This document shows, piece by piece, positions 36,026 through 46,500 of a DNA stretch of 64,000 nt. How positions within the stretch are numbered: the stretch's first letter is position 1; every line of letters begins with the position of its first letter. A model generated the notes under the pieces. That model was given only the letters and a program-made list of their open reading frames with translations. It did not search any database and was not told the origin of the DNA. The DNA comes from Paenibacillus eucommiae (lineage in GTDB: Bacteria > Bacillota > Bacilli > Paenibacillales > NBRC-103111), in assembly GCF_017874215.1 (NCBI RefSeq), contig NZ_JAGGLB010000006.1, positions 1 through 64,000 on the forward strand. The letters are read 5' to 3'. Both the position numbers and the translations under genes were made by a program.

Positions 36026-38434
36026 ATGACAGAAGCAAACTTCAATTCCATATCAGGCTTGTATCCGCGTACTAGAAGTAAGCGTATTTATATTCATCGT
36101 CCGTTGGACGAAACATTGGTTGAAGTCAGACCTGATTTAACCGTGCTGATCAAGGACGCTTTCGGAAGAAAGGGGAGCCTGCGCCGTGGATATGGGTTTG
36201 CCTTTGCTGCTTCCAGCGAGAAACCGCAATTTTTGGATTATAAGAAGGTCGAGCAAGCTTTTCTTTTCAGGAAGGCTCCGGTAGTTAGCTCTTTGATCCG
36301 GGAAGGTGATTTTGAACACCGCTGTACGTTTTTGACGAGCAGTGATGTTCATGGGCAGGGGCGCATCCATCTTTTTATGGAAGTAAAGAATGTTCACGCT
36401 ACCAGGAAAAGAACCGGGCACTGCTACTTCCTAAGTACGGAAAGGCAGCATGACCAATTTTACGTACATACGAATGAAGATTATATTCCATTTCGTTCGG
36501 AGGATGGACCTTGGCTCGCTGGAATGGCTGCTGTTCACGAACAGGGGAGTCCAAGCTCGGGACGTTTGCTGGCTTCATCTGGTGACGTGCTCGCGCATTA
36601 TCAGACGAAAGGCTTTGCCGGGATTGGATTGAGCAAGAAGGGCGAAAAGTTTGTTAACGCATTAAAGCTGACGGCTGAGCTGGAGCCGGGTGAAAGTGCG
36701 TATATCGAGCTGGAGGTGCCTTATCCGTTCGGCTTAGGCACTCCGGCACAGTCCACTACGTCCACTGCGTCCACTGCAGAAGGTATGGGCAGCAGTCATG
36801 TAACCGGCAGAGAAGCTGCACTGGCAGCCTGCCAGAAGCTGTGGGCTGATGTTTTGGCCGACGGGATGATCCTTGAGGTGCCTGATTCGCAGGTACAGCG
36901 TGTGCTGGATACGATTACGATAAATCTTTTTCAGCTTATGGCATCTAATGAACGTGGGGATTCTATTATTCCCGGCCAAGGCGGGTACAATGATTTTGCC
37001 ATGGTGTATTCATGGGAAGTCGCCTTCTATATCCGCACGCTGGACCGGCTGGGCTATAGCAGTATTGTCGAGCGCATCCTCAATTATTTTATGAGCACTC
37101 AGGATGACAGCATCGGGCCTGATGGAGATATTAAGTCTGCCGAGGGCTCCTTCCGCCCGCACATTCATTGGATGTGTGAAACAGGAGTCGTTTTGAATAT
37201 TTTAGCTGACCATTATATGCTGACACGTGACAGGAAATGGATCCATGGTGTCATTGAAAGGGCGCTGCGTGCGTGCGGATGGATTGCCAGCGAACGGGCT
37301 GAGACGAAGCAAACGTTTGCGGATGGAACGAAGGTGAAGCATTATGGCCTGCTGCCTGCTGGAAGACCACATGATTGGCCGGTGAAGGGCTACTTTTATT
37401 TCTCAGATGTGAATACTTGGAAAGGGTTGCAGGCTATGGCGCAGGTGCTTAAGCAAATCGGGCATCCGCAGGCGCAGCAGTTCATTGATGAAGCGGATGA
37501 TTATAAAGCTTGTATTCTGCAGGCAGTGGAGCATGCCACTTATCTTCTTGAGGATCAAGATATTCATTGGATATCTAACGAAGTTTATGCGAAACCAGAT
37601 GAACGTGTTGGCGTATATTCGATTGATGGTCCCATTTCTTTAGTAGAAGCAGGGCTGTGGGAAGCTGATCATCCTTTTTTAAAAGAACTTGAGCAATATT
37701 TGCGCAACGAGGGGATCATGAATGATTTGTTCTCATGTAAACTACCTGGTATGGAGGACCCGCTGCTGGGGATTCTGCAGGAAGGCTTCGCCCATGGGGA
37801 AATTGATTTGTACTATGTGAATAATTCTGAGCGTACTTGGCACAGGATCTGGATAGAGCAAGGGGAACGGGAAAAGGCGCTGCGATATTTCTGGAGTACC
37901 ATGGCCTTCTCCACAACTCTGGACACCGGGCACTGCCATGAACGTTTCAGCCCTCAGCTTCCCTGGCTCTCACCTTGGCAGCCGAACGGGAGCGGAAGCG
38001 GCCGTTTGTTTGATATGATCGCGGATTCTTTATTTGTGGTACGTGAAGGGAAAGAGCAGTTGGAGCAAGGGCAAGAAGAGCAAGGACGAGGACACCTGGA
38101 GCTGCTTCCTTGTGTGCCGGGTGATTGGCTGGGAATAGGGAAGGAAATTCGTGTGGCCGGAGCGCAAACGATGTATGGAGAAGTGAGCTTCAGCATCGTA
38201 AGAACAGCGGCCAGTGAATTGAAAGTTGAGGTTGAGGCTGCTGCGGAAATTACAACCCTTCATGTAAACGTACCTGCTATTGCCGGGAGCATCGATAAGG
38301 TGAGTGTAACCGATGTACTCGGAAACCCGCTAAGTTTGAACGTATCCTTTGACTCTGATCGTATTACCTTATCGAATCCGCTGCAGCCAGTATGCCTTCA
38401 TATTGGAATTGCAGGGACTGCAGGGATTGCATAA
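36026..38434 (+). CDS. six-hairpin glycosidase-like protein
   Basis: About 802 residues, no signal peptide, so cytoplasmic. An N-terminal beta-sandwich (about 1-250) is followed by an (alpha/alpha)6 barrel (about 270-670) with PGQGGYNDFAMVYSWEVAFY, SFRPHIHWMCETGVVLNILA and SIDGPISLVEAGLWE, and a C-terminal beta domain. This is the layout of six-hairpin glycosidases such as GH65, GH78, GH94 or GH127; the exact family was not recognised. Short low-complexity insertions occur (AQSTTSTASTAEG near residue 250; EQLEQGQEEQGRG near 690). The frame extends up to 35966, but ATG 36026 with AGGGAGG 10 bases upstream is the start; an ATG-TAA pair lies just before it at 36021. Confidence 0.82.
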   Translation: MTEANFNSISGLYPRTRSKRIYIHRPLDETLVEVRPDLTVLIKDAFGRKGSLRRGYGFAFAASSEKPQFLDYKKVEQAFLFRKAPVVSSLIREGDFEHRCTFLTSSDVHGQGRIHLFMEVKNVHATRKRTGHCYFLSTERQHDQFYVHTNEDYIPFRSEDGPWLAGMAAVHEQGSPSSGRLLASSGDVLAHYQTKGFAGIGLSKKGEKFVNALKLTAELEPGESAYIELEVPYPFGLGTPAQSTTSTASTAEGMGSSHVTGREAALAACQKLWADVLADGMILEVPDSQVQRVLDTITINLFQLMASNERGDSIIPGQGGYNDFAMVYSWEVAFYIRTLDRLGYSSIVERILNYFMSTQDDSIGPDGDIKSAEGSFRPHIHWMCETGVVLNILADHYMLTRDRKWIHGVIERALRACGWIASERAETKQTFADGTKVKHYGLLPAGRPHDWPVKGYFYFSDVNTWKGLQAMAQVLKQIGHPQAQQFIDEADDYKACILQAVEHATYLLEDQDIHWISNEVYAKPDERVGVYSIDGPISLVEAGLWEADHPFLKELEQYLRNEGIMNDLFSCKLPGMEDPLLGILQEGFAHGEIDLYYVNNSERTWHRIWIEQGEREKALRYFWSTMAFSTTLDTGHCHERFSPQLPWLSPWQPNGSGSGRLFDMIADSLFVVREGKEQLEQGQEEQGRGHLELLPCVPGDWLGIGKEIRVAGAQTMYGEVSFSIVRTAASELKVEVEAAAEITTLHVNVPAIAGSIDKVSVTDVLGNPLSLNVSFDSDRITLSNPLQPVCLHIGIAGTAGIA

Positions 38435-38453
38435 TTGGACAGAAGCACCAAAT

Positions 38454-38498
38454 AAAAAGCATCACCTTCTGCAGCTAAGCAGAGAGGTGGTGCTTTTT
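38454..38498. terminator. bidirectional terminator between convergent genes
   Basis: AAAAAGCATCACCTTCTGC and GCAGAGAGGTGGTGCTTTTT form a long stem with T tails on both strands. It lies between the glycosidase gene (plus) and the AraC gene (minus), 8 bases from the latter's stop codon. Confidence 0.88.
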
Positions 38499-38505
38499 CC
38501 ATTTC

Positions 38506-39417
38506 TTAAGCTTGCTCAACCGCGCTTACGGTTAAGTTGTATTGAGCACGATAATGCGAGGGAGATATGCCTTCCAGCTTTTTAAAGGTTTTGCTGAAGT
38601 ATAGCGGATTTTCGAAGCTTAATTCATAGGCGATATCCTGCACAGATTTCTCGGTTTCGCGGAGCAGATGCTTGGCCCTTTGAATGCGCAGTTGATGGAG
38701 ATATACGTTAATAGTTATACCTGAATACTTCTTGAATATATTGCAAAGATATTCGTATTTCCGGTCCAGCATGGCTTCAATAGATGCGGCCGTGCATTCC
38801 AGATTGTAGCTTTCGTTCAATGTTTCGACAAGCCGCTGGTATGTGATGATGGATGTAGGCAGATTGGTATCGGACATGACCTTCTCCAATAGATCTTCAG
38901 CTGAAATCTCGATCAGCTTGGCCAGGTAGCGATTTAAACGGAAATGATAATATCCCTTAGGCTTGTTGAATTCAGCGACCATTTGTTCAAAAGTATGCAA
39001 GCATTCAAAGCGGCGCAAGGGAGCGAAGCGGCGCGGAATAATCAATTGCCCGGCCTGATCCTGCGTGGAGGTCCGCAAAAAATTGGAGCTGGTATGACAA
39101 ATCTTAAGCAGCGAAGTTAAATTATTGCCAGCCTCGATAAATTCCAGCGGTGGATCCGATGAGAATTGAACCCAAAAAAAGCCGCCACCACCGGATTTCC
39201 AGGCGAAATGCTCTTCCCAAGGCAGCATTAACAGGCACTCACCACTGTTTAGTGTATATTTCTCTTGTCCTACTTGGATAAATACAGGACCGTCAGTAAT
39301 CATGATCAATTCATAGTTTGGATTGGCACGAGGCGACAAGAAGCCGGGTTCGACGTTGTATAATCTGGACCACTTAACATCCAGCCTGGATAGCCCGTTA
39401 ATTGCAAAGTAGTTCAT
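38506..39417 (-). CDS. soluble AraC-family transcriptional regulator
   Basis: 303 residues with an N-terminal cupin-like sensor (LIMITDGPVFIQVGQEKYTL, then SGECLLMLPWEEHFAWKSGG) and a C-terminal HTH_18 domain (IQRAKHLLRETEKSVQDIAY, ELSFENPLYFSKTFKKLEG, ISPSHYRAQYN). ATG 39417 has GGGGGGAGC 6 bases upstream. It is divergent from the operon at 39597 and is the only complete soluble AraC regulator in the window, so it is the best candidate for the factor acting at the three matching promoters (35.9, 39.5, 53.1 kb). A decayed relative of its 5' part and promoter lies at 52850-53128. Confidence 0.92.
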   Translation of the reverse strand: MNYFAINGLSRLDVKWSRLYNVEPGFLSPRANPNYELIMITDGPVFIQVGQEKYTLNSGECLLMLPWEEHFAWKSGGGGFFWVQFSSDPPLEFIEAGNNLTSLLKICHTSSNFLRTSTQDQAGQLIIPRRFAPLRRFECLHTFEQMVAEFNKPKGYYHFRLNRYLAKLIEISAEDLLEKVMSDTNLPTSIITYQRLVETLNESYNLECTAASIEAMLDRKYEYLCNIFKKYSGITINVYLHQLRIQRAKHLLRETEKSVQDIAYELSFENPLYFSKTFKKLEGISPSHYRAQYNLTVSAVEQA

Positions 39418-39461
39418 CGGAATAGCTCCCCCCTACACTTCTGATGACTTGTAAATATTAA

Positions 39462-39502
39462 CCCAAGCAATGTTGTTCCTGCAGGAAAAGAAATATAATG
39501 AA
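39462..39502 (+). promoter_or_regulatory. shared-type regulated promoter of the 39597 operon
   Basis: CCAAGCAATGTTGTT (39464-39478), GGAAAAGAAA and TATAAT (39494-39499); TGTTGT is 17 bases from the -10. Upstream AT-rich sequence (TTGTAAATATTAACC, about 39449-39463) is also shared with the copy at 53.1 kb. Confidence 0.7.
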
Positions 39503-39596
39503 ACCACTTACAATTGTACCTAAGAATCACCATTCAAGTCAATGAATAGGTGGTGTTGGAGGCAATGGTTGAAGTTTTTGGGATAAGGGGAGGTAA

Positions 39597-41540
39597 GTGA
39601 TTTTGGATAAAAGCATATTAAATGAACAAGATTATTATCGCAAAGTATTTGGGGGATGGCTTGGTAAAAATATTGGAGGCACCCTGGGTGGCTTTGTTGA
39701 AGGAAGAACGGAACTTATGGACATGACCTTTTACCCTGAGGTTCCTGATAAGCCGCTGGCTAACGACGATCTTGATCTGCAGCTTGTCTGGCTGCATGCT
39801 TTGGAGCAGTATGGTGCGAGAATCACCTCGAAGGAATTAGGCCAGGAATGGGTCGAGCATATTTTTTTCCCGTTTGATGAATACGGCTATACGCTTACGA
39901 ACTTGCGGTGCGGTTTGCAAGCACCTGTGAGCGGATCGTTCAACAATCCGTTTAAAGATTGCATGGGATCGCCGATTCGCTCGGAAATCTGGGCCATGGT
40001 TGCGCCTGGAGCGCCCGGTGTGGCAGCCTATTATGCTTATCAGGACGCCATTGTAGATCATGCGGGGGGCGAAGGGGTATATGGAGAAATGTTCTTTGCG
40101 GCAATCGAAAGCGCAGCATTTCTCGAATCAGACCGCGACCGGTTAATTGAAATCGGCTTGGCTTTTATTCCGGAGCAATGTCGGACTGCTCGCGCGGTCA
40201 AAGATGTAATTCAATGGTTTCAATCGGGAAAAACATGGATTGAAGCTCGCGAATTGATCGTTGGTGAATACGGACGTTACAATTTTACAGATGCTCCTCA
40301 GAATATAGCCTTTACGATACTAGGCTGGCTTTACGGAACAGACTTCGAGGATAGCCTGCTGAAGGCAGTAAACTGTGGTTATGATACAGATTGCACGGGA
40401 GCAACACTCGGGGCGATTCTCGGTATTATTGGCGGGGCTGATTGTATTCCGGAACGATGGGTGCAGCCCATTGGGCATAGTGTTGTGGTGAGTCCGCAGA
40501 TCAAAGGCTTTCAGCCTCCATCTGATCTGGAAGACCTTACAAGGCGAACGCTTGCAGTCAGTAAAGAAGTAATGGCCATTTGGAATATCCCGGTTGTTAT
40601 AGACCCTGTAGCTCCAACCCAAGTTGTCGAGGATAACATACGTATACCGGGGAACTGGAACGGCGACTATGATCCACGCTGGCTTGTGGGGCAAAGCGCG
40701 CTGACCAACCGCTATTTGCTTCCTGGCGGTGCTGCTTTAAACCGGGGGCTGGAGGTTACGATAGACTATGGGCAAGGCGGTCCAACAATTGGTGTAGCAG
40801 AACGAAAAACGCTGACTATAACTTTGTTAAATCAAACAGAAGAGCTTTGGGAAGGAAAGTTTGGGCTAGAAGTACCGTCCTTGTGGAACAAGGAAGAGGG
40901 CCGATACTACCAGCTGCAGCCGGAAGAAAAGCTGGTGTGGGAAACGTTTGTGGAATCGGGAAGTGAACAGCTGCCGTTCTATGAGCTTTCCTTCCAGATC
41001 GACCGGTGGCATGACGATTCTCTGTGGAACAGTCATAACGTACGCTTTACATTACTTCCAACAAATTATTGGAAGCTTTGGGGACCAGACAGCACAGAGT
41101 CTGTCGAAATGATGATTCCAGGGAACCGGATTTCTTTCCCTGAGCTGCTTGGAACGGAAGCGTCTGGCACATATGCGGCACAGACAACCTTGATCAATCC
41201 GCGTAAGCGTAATGTCAGGCTCATTGTCGGTACCCGCTCACCCGTGAAAGCCTGCTTAAATGACGAAGTGCTGCTGGAAGACCGGGAGATGAGCGAATTT
41301 GTACCAGGCTATCATCGCAGCTACATAAAAAGATTGTTCGAAGTGGAGCTGGACAAGGGATCGCATGTACTCGACATTCAAGTGGAAAAAGGGGATGAAC
41401 TGTTGGAGCTGTATGTTCTCCCAGTCGCATTCACTCAGACGAAGACACCGGGTGGCAACTTCTATTTTACCGATATTTTATTTGGACCCGCCAATAAGGA
41501 TGTTAATAAGGATGCCAATAAGGATGCTAGTAAGGAGTAG
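39597..41540 (+). CDS. ADP-ribosylglycohydrolase-fold protein with C-terminal beta domain
   Basis: The N-terminal about 320 residues are an all-helical ADP-ribosylglycohydrolase (DraG/ARH) domain. The acidic metal-binding positions are kept as LANDDLDLQLVW near residue 60 and GYDTDCTGATLGAILG near residue 265, with the GGWLGKNIGGTLGG entry motif. The rest (about 330-640) is a beta-sandwich-like region not found in DraG, and the last 15 residues are an NKD/ANK repeat tail. No signal peptide. GTG 39597 is only 4 bases from GGGGAGG; TTG 39603 (DKSILNEQDYY) has better spacing. First gene of a sugar-catabolic operon, so a role on a glycoside or sugar derivative is more likely than protein de-ADP-ribosylation. 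Confidence 0.87.
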   Translation: MILDKSILNEQDYYRKVFGGWLGKNIGGTLGGFVEGRTELMDMTFYPEVPDKPLANDDLDLQLVWLHALEQYGARITSKELGQEWVEHIFFPFDEYGYTLTNLRCGLQAPVSGSFNNPFKDCMGSPIRSEIWAMVAPGAPGVAAYYAYQDAIVDHAGGEGVYGEMFFAAIESAAFLESDRDRLIEIGLAFIPEQCRTARAVKDVIQWFQSGKTWIEARELIVGEYGRYNFTDAPQNIAFTILGWLYGTDFEDSLLKAVNCGYDTDCTGATLGAILGIIGGADCIPERWVQPIGHSVVVSPQIKGFQPPSDLEDLTRRTLAVSKEVMAIWNIPVVIDPVAPTQVVEDNIRIPGNWNGDYDPRWLVGQSALTNRYLLPGGAALNRGLEVTIDYGQGGPTIGVAERKTLTITLLNQTEELWEGKFGLEVPSLWNKEEGRYYQLQPEEKLVWETFVESGSEQLPFYELSFQIDRWHDDSLWNSHNVRFTLLPTNYWKLWGPDSTESVEMMIPGNRISFPELLGTEASGTYAAQTTLINPRKRNVRLIVGTRSPVKACLNDEVLLEDREMSEFVPGYHRSYIKRLFEVELDKGSHVLDIQVEKGDELLELYVLPVAFTQTKTPGGNFYFTDILFGPANKDVNKDANKDASKE

Positions 41541-41549
41541 AGGCATGTT

Positions 41550-42428
41550 ATGAAATTTGGAATCAGTACTTATTGCTTATGCCAGAAAATGTATGCCAGG
41601 CAGATGAATGTCCTGGACGTCATTCAGTGGATATCCGATCAAGGTGCAGAGCATGTGGAGATCGTTCCAGCAGGATTTGAACTGGAGAATGATGAGAAGC
41701 TTGTTGATGCTATTAAGCAAAAGGCAGACGATTTGAAATTGGACATATCCAATTATGCGATCACGGCCAACTTTGTTTCTGGAGACGAGCAGGCTTGTGA
41801 AGATGAGATTCAGCGTGTTATGAAGCATGTGGACATTGCCAATCGTCTGGGTGTAAAGCTTATGCGCCATGACGTGGCCTTCCGGGAGCCTGATGAAACT
41901 TCTGAAGCTTTCTTCATAAGCGATTTGCCCAGAATGTCGGCTGCTTGCGGCCGGATTGCCGACTACGCTGCTAATTATGGCATTACAACAAGTGTAGAAA
42001 ATCATGGCACCTACATTCAGGCAAGCGAGCGGGTCGAGCGTCTTATCCAAAGCGTCAATCGGCCCAATTTCAAAACGACACTGGATATAGCCAATTTTTT
42101 GTGTGTCGGTGAGGACCCTGTCGATGCCTGCAAGCGCAACATCCCTTATGCTTCGATGATCCATGCGAAAGATTTTTACGTGCGTCCATCGGGCTTCAAT
42201 CCTGGAGAAGGATGGTGGGAGATGGGGAATGGGAGTTATCTCAGAGGCGCTATTTTCGGCAATGGAGATATAAATATCAGGGAGGTACTGCGTTTAGTTC
42301 AATTATCCGGCTATGACAGCTACCTCTCCCTGGAGTTTGAAGGTATGGAGGATTGTCTGACGGGCACAAGAATTGGACTGGATAATTTGCGGAGAATTTG
42401 GTCGGAAGTATTGCCTATTACGCAGTAA
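41550..42428 (+). CDS. sugar phosphate isomerase/epimerase family protein
   Basis: Cytoplasmic TIM-barrel protein of the AP-endonuclease-2/xylose-isomerase-like group (292 residues). Visible are FGISTYCLCQKMY (strand 1), GVKLMRHDV, TSVENHGTY with the metal-ligand Glu, MIHAKDFYVRPSGFNPGEGW with His and Asp, and YLSLEFEGMED at the C-terminal side, matching the usual Glu/Asp/His/Glu metal set. It starts 9 bases after the upstream stop. Probably isomerises or epimerises a keto-sugar or inositol-like intermediate together with the adjacent dehydrogenase; the substrate is unknown. Confidence 0.91.
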   Translation: MKFGISTYCLCQKMYARQMNVLDVIQWISDQGAEHVEIVPAGFELENDEKLVDAIKQKADDLKLDISNYAITANFVSGDEQACEDEIQRVMKHVDIANRLGVKLMRHDVAFREPDETSEAFFISDLPRMSAACGRIADYAANYGITTSVENHGTYIQASERVERLIQSVNRPNFKTTLDIANFLCVGEDPVDACKRNIPYASMIHAKDFYVRPSGFNPGEGWWEMGNGSYLRGAIFGNGDINIREVLRLVQLSGYDSYLSLEFEGMEDCLTGTRIGLDNLRRIWSEVLPITQ

Positions 42429-42445
42429 AGGGATGAAACGAATCA

Positions 42446-43402
42446 ATGAGCATGAACATGAGAATTGGATTTATCGGTGTCGGCGGAATTGCCCAAGATC
42501 ACATTAGGGTATTAAAGCAAATAGAGAACACGGAAATTGTAAGTGTATTTGATCTCAATAAGGAACAGGCCCAAAAGGCAGCTGAAGCTACTGGAGCCGA
42601 GGTAATGGAAAGCGCAAATCAAGTACTGGATAAACAACGGATCGATCTTGTATTTATTTGCACACCGCAATTTGCCAGAGGAGATCTGGAAGTTACCGCA
42701 GCCCGCAGGGGAATTCCTTTTTTTGTGGAAAAACCAGTGGGTATAGATATGGAAGTTGTCAGGAAAAAAGAGCAAATCATCCGTGAAACGGGAATTGTCC
42801 ATGCAGTAGGCTATGTGCTGCGTTATATGGATACGGTACAGACGGCAAAGCGATATTTGCAGGGAAGACCAGCCCACTTGATTCAGGGCTTCAGGCTTGG
42901 AACCTCGCATCCCTCCAAGTGGTGGAGGCAGCTGGATATGTCAGGGGGACATCTGGTGGACACCGTCACTCATCAGGTGGATATGATCCGCTATCTTGCC
43001 GGTGAATTTCGTGAAGTAAGGGCTCAGTTTGGACGCGTTTCTTTTGATCAGACAGATCCGGAAAGTACGATATATGACGCAGGAGCCATCTCTTTTTCGA
43101 TGAACAGCGGGACTATTGGTTCGCTTACGGAATCCTGCGTGTCGCCATTTTACTCCGGCTCGGACATCAAATTTTTCGGGCATGATTTTTTTGTCCATTT
43201 AAGCGGCAACGGAAGCAACTTGACCATCATAGACAATGAACAGCACATAGTGGAAACGAATAAACTCGATCCCGGCTATGAGCAGTGCAGAACTCTTATA
43301 GAGGCTATCAGATCGGGATCACAGGCATCGATTTTATGCAGCTATACAGATGCGCTTCGGACATTGGAGGTTACGCTGGCAGCTAATCAATCTGCCATTT
43401 AG
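42446..43402 (+). CDS. Gfo/Idh/MocA-family oxidoreductase
   Basis: NAD(P)-dependent sugar or inositol dehydrogenase-like enzyme. N-terminal Rossmann fold with GFIGVGGIAQDH, the family EKP motif in FFVEKPVGID (Lys near residue 97), and a C-terminal alpha/beta domain with GGHLVDTVTHQVDMIRYLAG, holding the conserved Asp and His. 318 residues, slightly short but complete. ATG 42446 has AAAGGGATG upstream; ATGs at 42452 and 42458 are also possible. It follows the isomerase gene by 17 bases in the same operon. Confidence 0.92.
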   Translation: MSMNMRIGFIGVGGIAQDHIRVLKQIENTEIVSVFDLNKEQAQKAAEATGAEVMESANQVLDKQRIDLVFICTPQFARGDLEVTAARRGIPFFVEKPVGIDMEVVRKKEQIIRETGIVHAVGYVLRYMDTVQTAKRYLQGRPAHLIQGFRLGTSHPSKWWRQLDMSGGHLVDTVTHQVDMIRYLAGEFREVRAQFGRVSFDQTDPESTIYDAGAISFSMNSGTIGSLTESCVSPFYSGSDIKFFGHDFFVHLSGNGSNLTIIDNEQHIVETNKLDPGYEQCRTLIEAIRSGSQASILCSYTDALRTLEVTLAANQSAI

Positions 43403-43560
43403 CAGAGGGAGAGCGAATTATTGATCCGGTCCTCCATAAAACGATGCAGGTTAATGGGCAATTATGGGGAATTATATTATAGAATACAGACAGAATAGGA
43501 GTTTGAAGAATAGGAAGTTGAAGTTTGAAGAATAGGCAGCTGGTGGGAGGTCTTGCATAA
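43403..43560. other. short intergenic with GTTTGAAGAATAGG direct repeat
   Basis: The 14-mer GTTTGAAGAATAGG occurs twice (about 43501-43514 and 43526-43539) just upstream of the GGGAGG ribosome binding site of the next gene. No promoter or terminator was identified, so the operon may continue across it. Confidence 0.5.
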
Positions 43561-46500
43561 ATGCTGAGCAACAATCGGATTTGGACTAAAGGCTGCTTAT
43601 CGTTCTGGTCCTGGAATGATAAGCTGGAACCGGAAGCACTTGTCGGGCAGCTGGAACAATTTCGCGCGGCAGGTATGCATGGTGTATTTTTACATGCCCG
43701 GGGAGGGCTGCTTACCGAATATTTGGGAGAAAGCTGGATCGCTGCCGTCAGAGCTTGTATTAATTATGCGCGCCAGTATGGCATGGAGATATGGCTTTAT
43801 GATGAGGACGCCTGGCCGAGTGGTTTTTGCGGGGGGAAGGTGCCTCAGTCAGGTGAGCAGCATCAGCAGAAGTGGCTGGAATACGAATATGTGGCTGCGG
43901 AATCTGCAGTGAGCAGTCACCGGACCATAGCCTGGTATTACAAGCAGGAAGGAAACCGCTGGACGCTGACAAACCATCCGGAATCAATGCCGGCTGGTGA
44001 AGAGCTGCTTCATGTGTATTATAATGTAAATCCCTATTACAGTGATTTGCTTAATCCGCAAACGGTGCGCCTTTTCATCGACAGCACGCATGAGGTATAC
44101 AAGCAGCATTTTGCCGCTGAATTCGGCAAAACAATCCGCGGTGTATTCACGGATGAGCCGCAGTACGCTGCTGCAAAGCACCCATGGTCGCCTGCGCTCA
44201 TTCCTTATTTTGCTCAATTGCACGGGTATAGCGTATTGTCTAAATTGCCTGACCTATTGACCGGCTGTAAGGATCCGATGTCTGTTAAGCATGATTACTG
44301 GCAGTCGGTATCCAGTCTATTCACGAAGTCATATGCTGAGCAAGTAGGATTGTGGTGTGAAGCGAATCATCTTTGTTTTACCGGGCACTTTGCCTGTGAG
44401 GATACGCTTAAATTCCAGATGACGGCGGTTGGAGACGTCATGCGCAAGTATGAGTGGATGCATATGCCGGGCATTGATCATTTGGGCAATCGGGTGACAA
44501 GGCCGGTTATTCTGAAGCAGGCCGCCAGTGTGGCTAATCAGCTCGGCAAGAAGCAGGTGCTGTCGGAAATGTTCGGCTGCAGCGGTTGGGGGGTAAGCTT
44601 CAGCGACTTGAAGCATATAGCCGATTGGCATTACAGTATGGGGGTCAATGTGCAGTGCCAGCACTTGGCTGCGTATTCATTGAGGGGGAGAAGAAAGCGG
44701 GATTATCCGCCGTCTCTGTCTTATCACCAGCCGTGGTGGAAGGATTATTCGCTATTTACGGATTATGCGGCTGAAGCGAGTGATTGGATTACACGGGGAA
44801 AAGCGCGATCCAATGTACTTGTTCTGCACCCTTTGACCAGTGCATGGTGTGTGCATGATGCTCATAATCCGAGAGCGGTTTGGGAGCTTGACCGGCGTTT
44901 TGGAGAATTGACTGAGCTTCTGGCCTCGATGAAGGTTCAATTTGATTATGGCGATGAGCATTTGCTTGAGAAATACGGTGAGGTGGCCGGGGGTGTGCTG
45001 CGAATCGGAGAGATGAGCTACCAAGCGGTAGTTATGCCCTCATTGCTGTCCATGGAGCCAGCGACCTTCTCAATGCTCAAGCAGTTTCAGCAGCAAGGCG
45101 GATTGATCATCAGTGCCGGGGAAAGCCCTGCCCGGATCGCTGGAGCGCCAGCTCCTGAGCTGGAGCAGTGGTGCAGGCAGCATGTCCAGCAGGTGATGCC
45201 GATCCGCAAGGCGCTTGAAGCGGTGCTCCCTGTTGATCTCAGACCGTTGAACATTTATGGTCCCGGAGGAGTACTGGACGACACGTTATATGTGAATGAA
45301 AGGCAGGATGGCGGGACAACGGTTTATTTCTTGTATAATCGGGAGAAGTATCAGCCTTGGTCTGGCCTTTTACAATGGAAGGGTGCGGTCCGGGTGAGCC
45401 TCATGGATACTGGAAACGGTACGGCTTCCGAGCTTGCTGTTACTTATGCTGACAATCAGTCTATTGTACATCTTCATCTGGAAAGCGGAGGTTCTGCTTT
45501 GTTGGCCGCTGTTCCTATTCATGAAGAAGCAGAGAAGGCGACTGTTCTGTTAGATCAACATCCTGAAACAGCACAAACTGCAGCAGCAGCAGCTCTCTCC
45601 TCATATGATCATTATGCCAGCAAAAAGACGTATTTGCTTTCGGATACCTGGGAGCTGGTCAAGCCGCTGGATAATGTGCTGATGCTCGACTATTGTCAGT
45701 ATCGCTTAAGCGATTCGGAAGAATGGAGTGAACGGATGCATCATCTCCGGCTTCAGGAGTACTTGACCGGTCTTCGTCAACAAGTGGATGTGCAGCTTCG
45801 GTATGAGTTCCTCATCCGGGATGATTTCGACTTGCACCATTCGCTGCGAATTGTTCTGGAAGATGCCGGGGAGAGCGCGTTGTTTTTGAACGGTAACGAG
45901 GTATGTGCTGATAATGCCTGTGCCTGGCTTGACCCGGCTATGCAGTCGATTCAGCTTTCACTCGGGGTGAAGCATGGAAGGAATGAACTGATCGTTCAAC
46001 GTATCTTCCGATCAGGCGAAGCCGATTCCAGCTATTCAGAGGATGAAGATGTTTTTGAGACGGAGAAAAACCGTTTTTTCCAAGCGACCGAGCTGGAATG
46101 TTTATATATAACAGGGGAATTCGCCGTTGTTCCTGACAGCAGCTCTTACCAGCTTGTGAATCATGTGCATGCATGCCAAACACAGGATTTCGTTATTGTC
46201 CCTCAGCCTGACAAAGTCAGACCTGAAGACTTGACCTTACAGGGCTTCTGGTTTTATGCCGGGACGGTAGAGCTGAAGGGGAAACTTCCATTCCACGATA
46301 CAGGTGAATCCGAAGTTTTTATTGAGCTGTTATCACCCCAGGCTGTTGTGACTGGATTGGAAGTGAACGGTCAACAGGTAGGATCGCGTGCTTGGGGACC
46401 TTATGAGTATAGGCTTACGCCTTTTCTCCAGAAAGGAGATAATACCGTGACGCTGCGGCTTACGAGCGGCCTGCGCAATTTGCTGGGACCCCATCATCAT

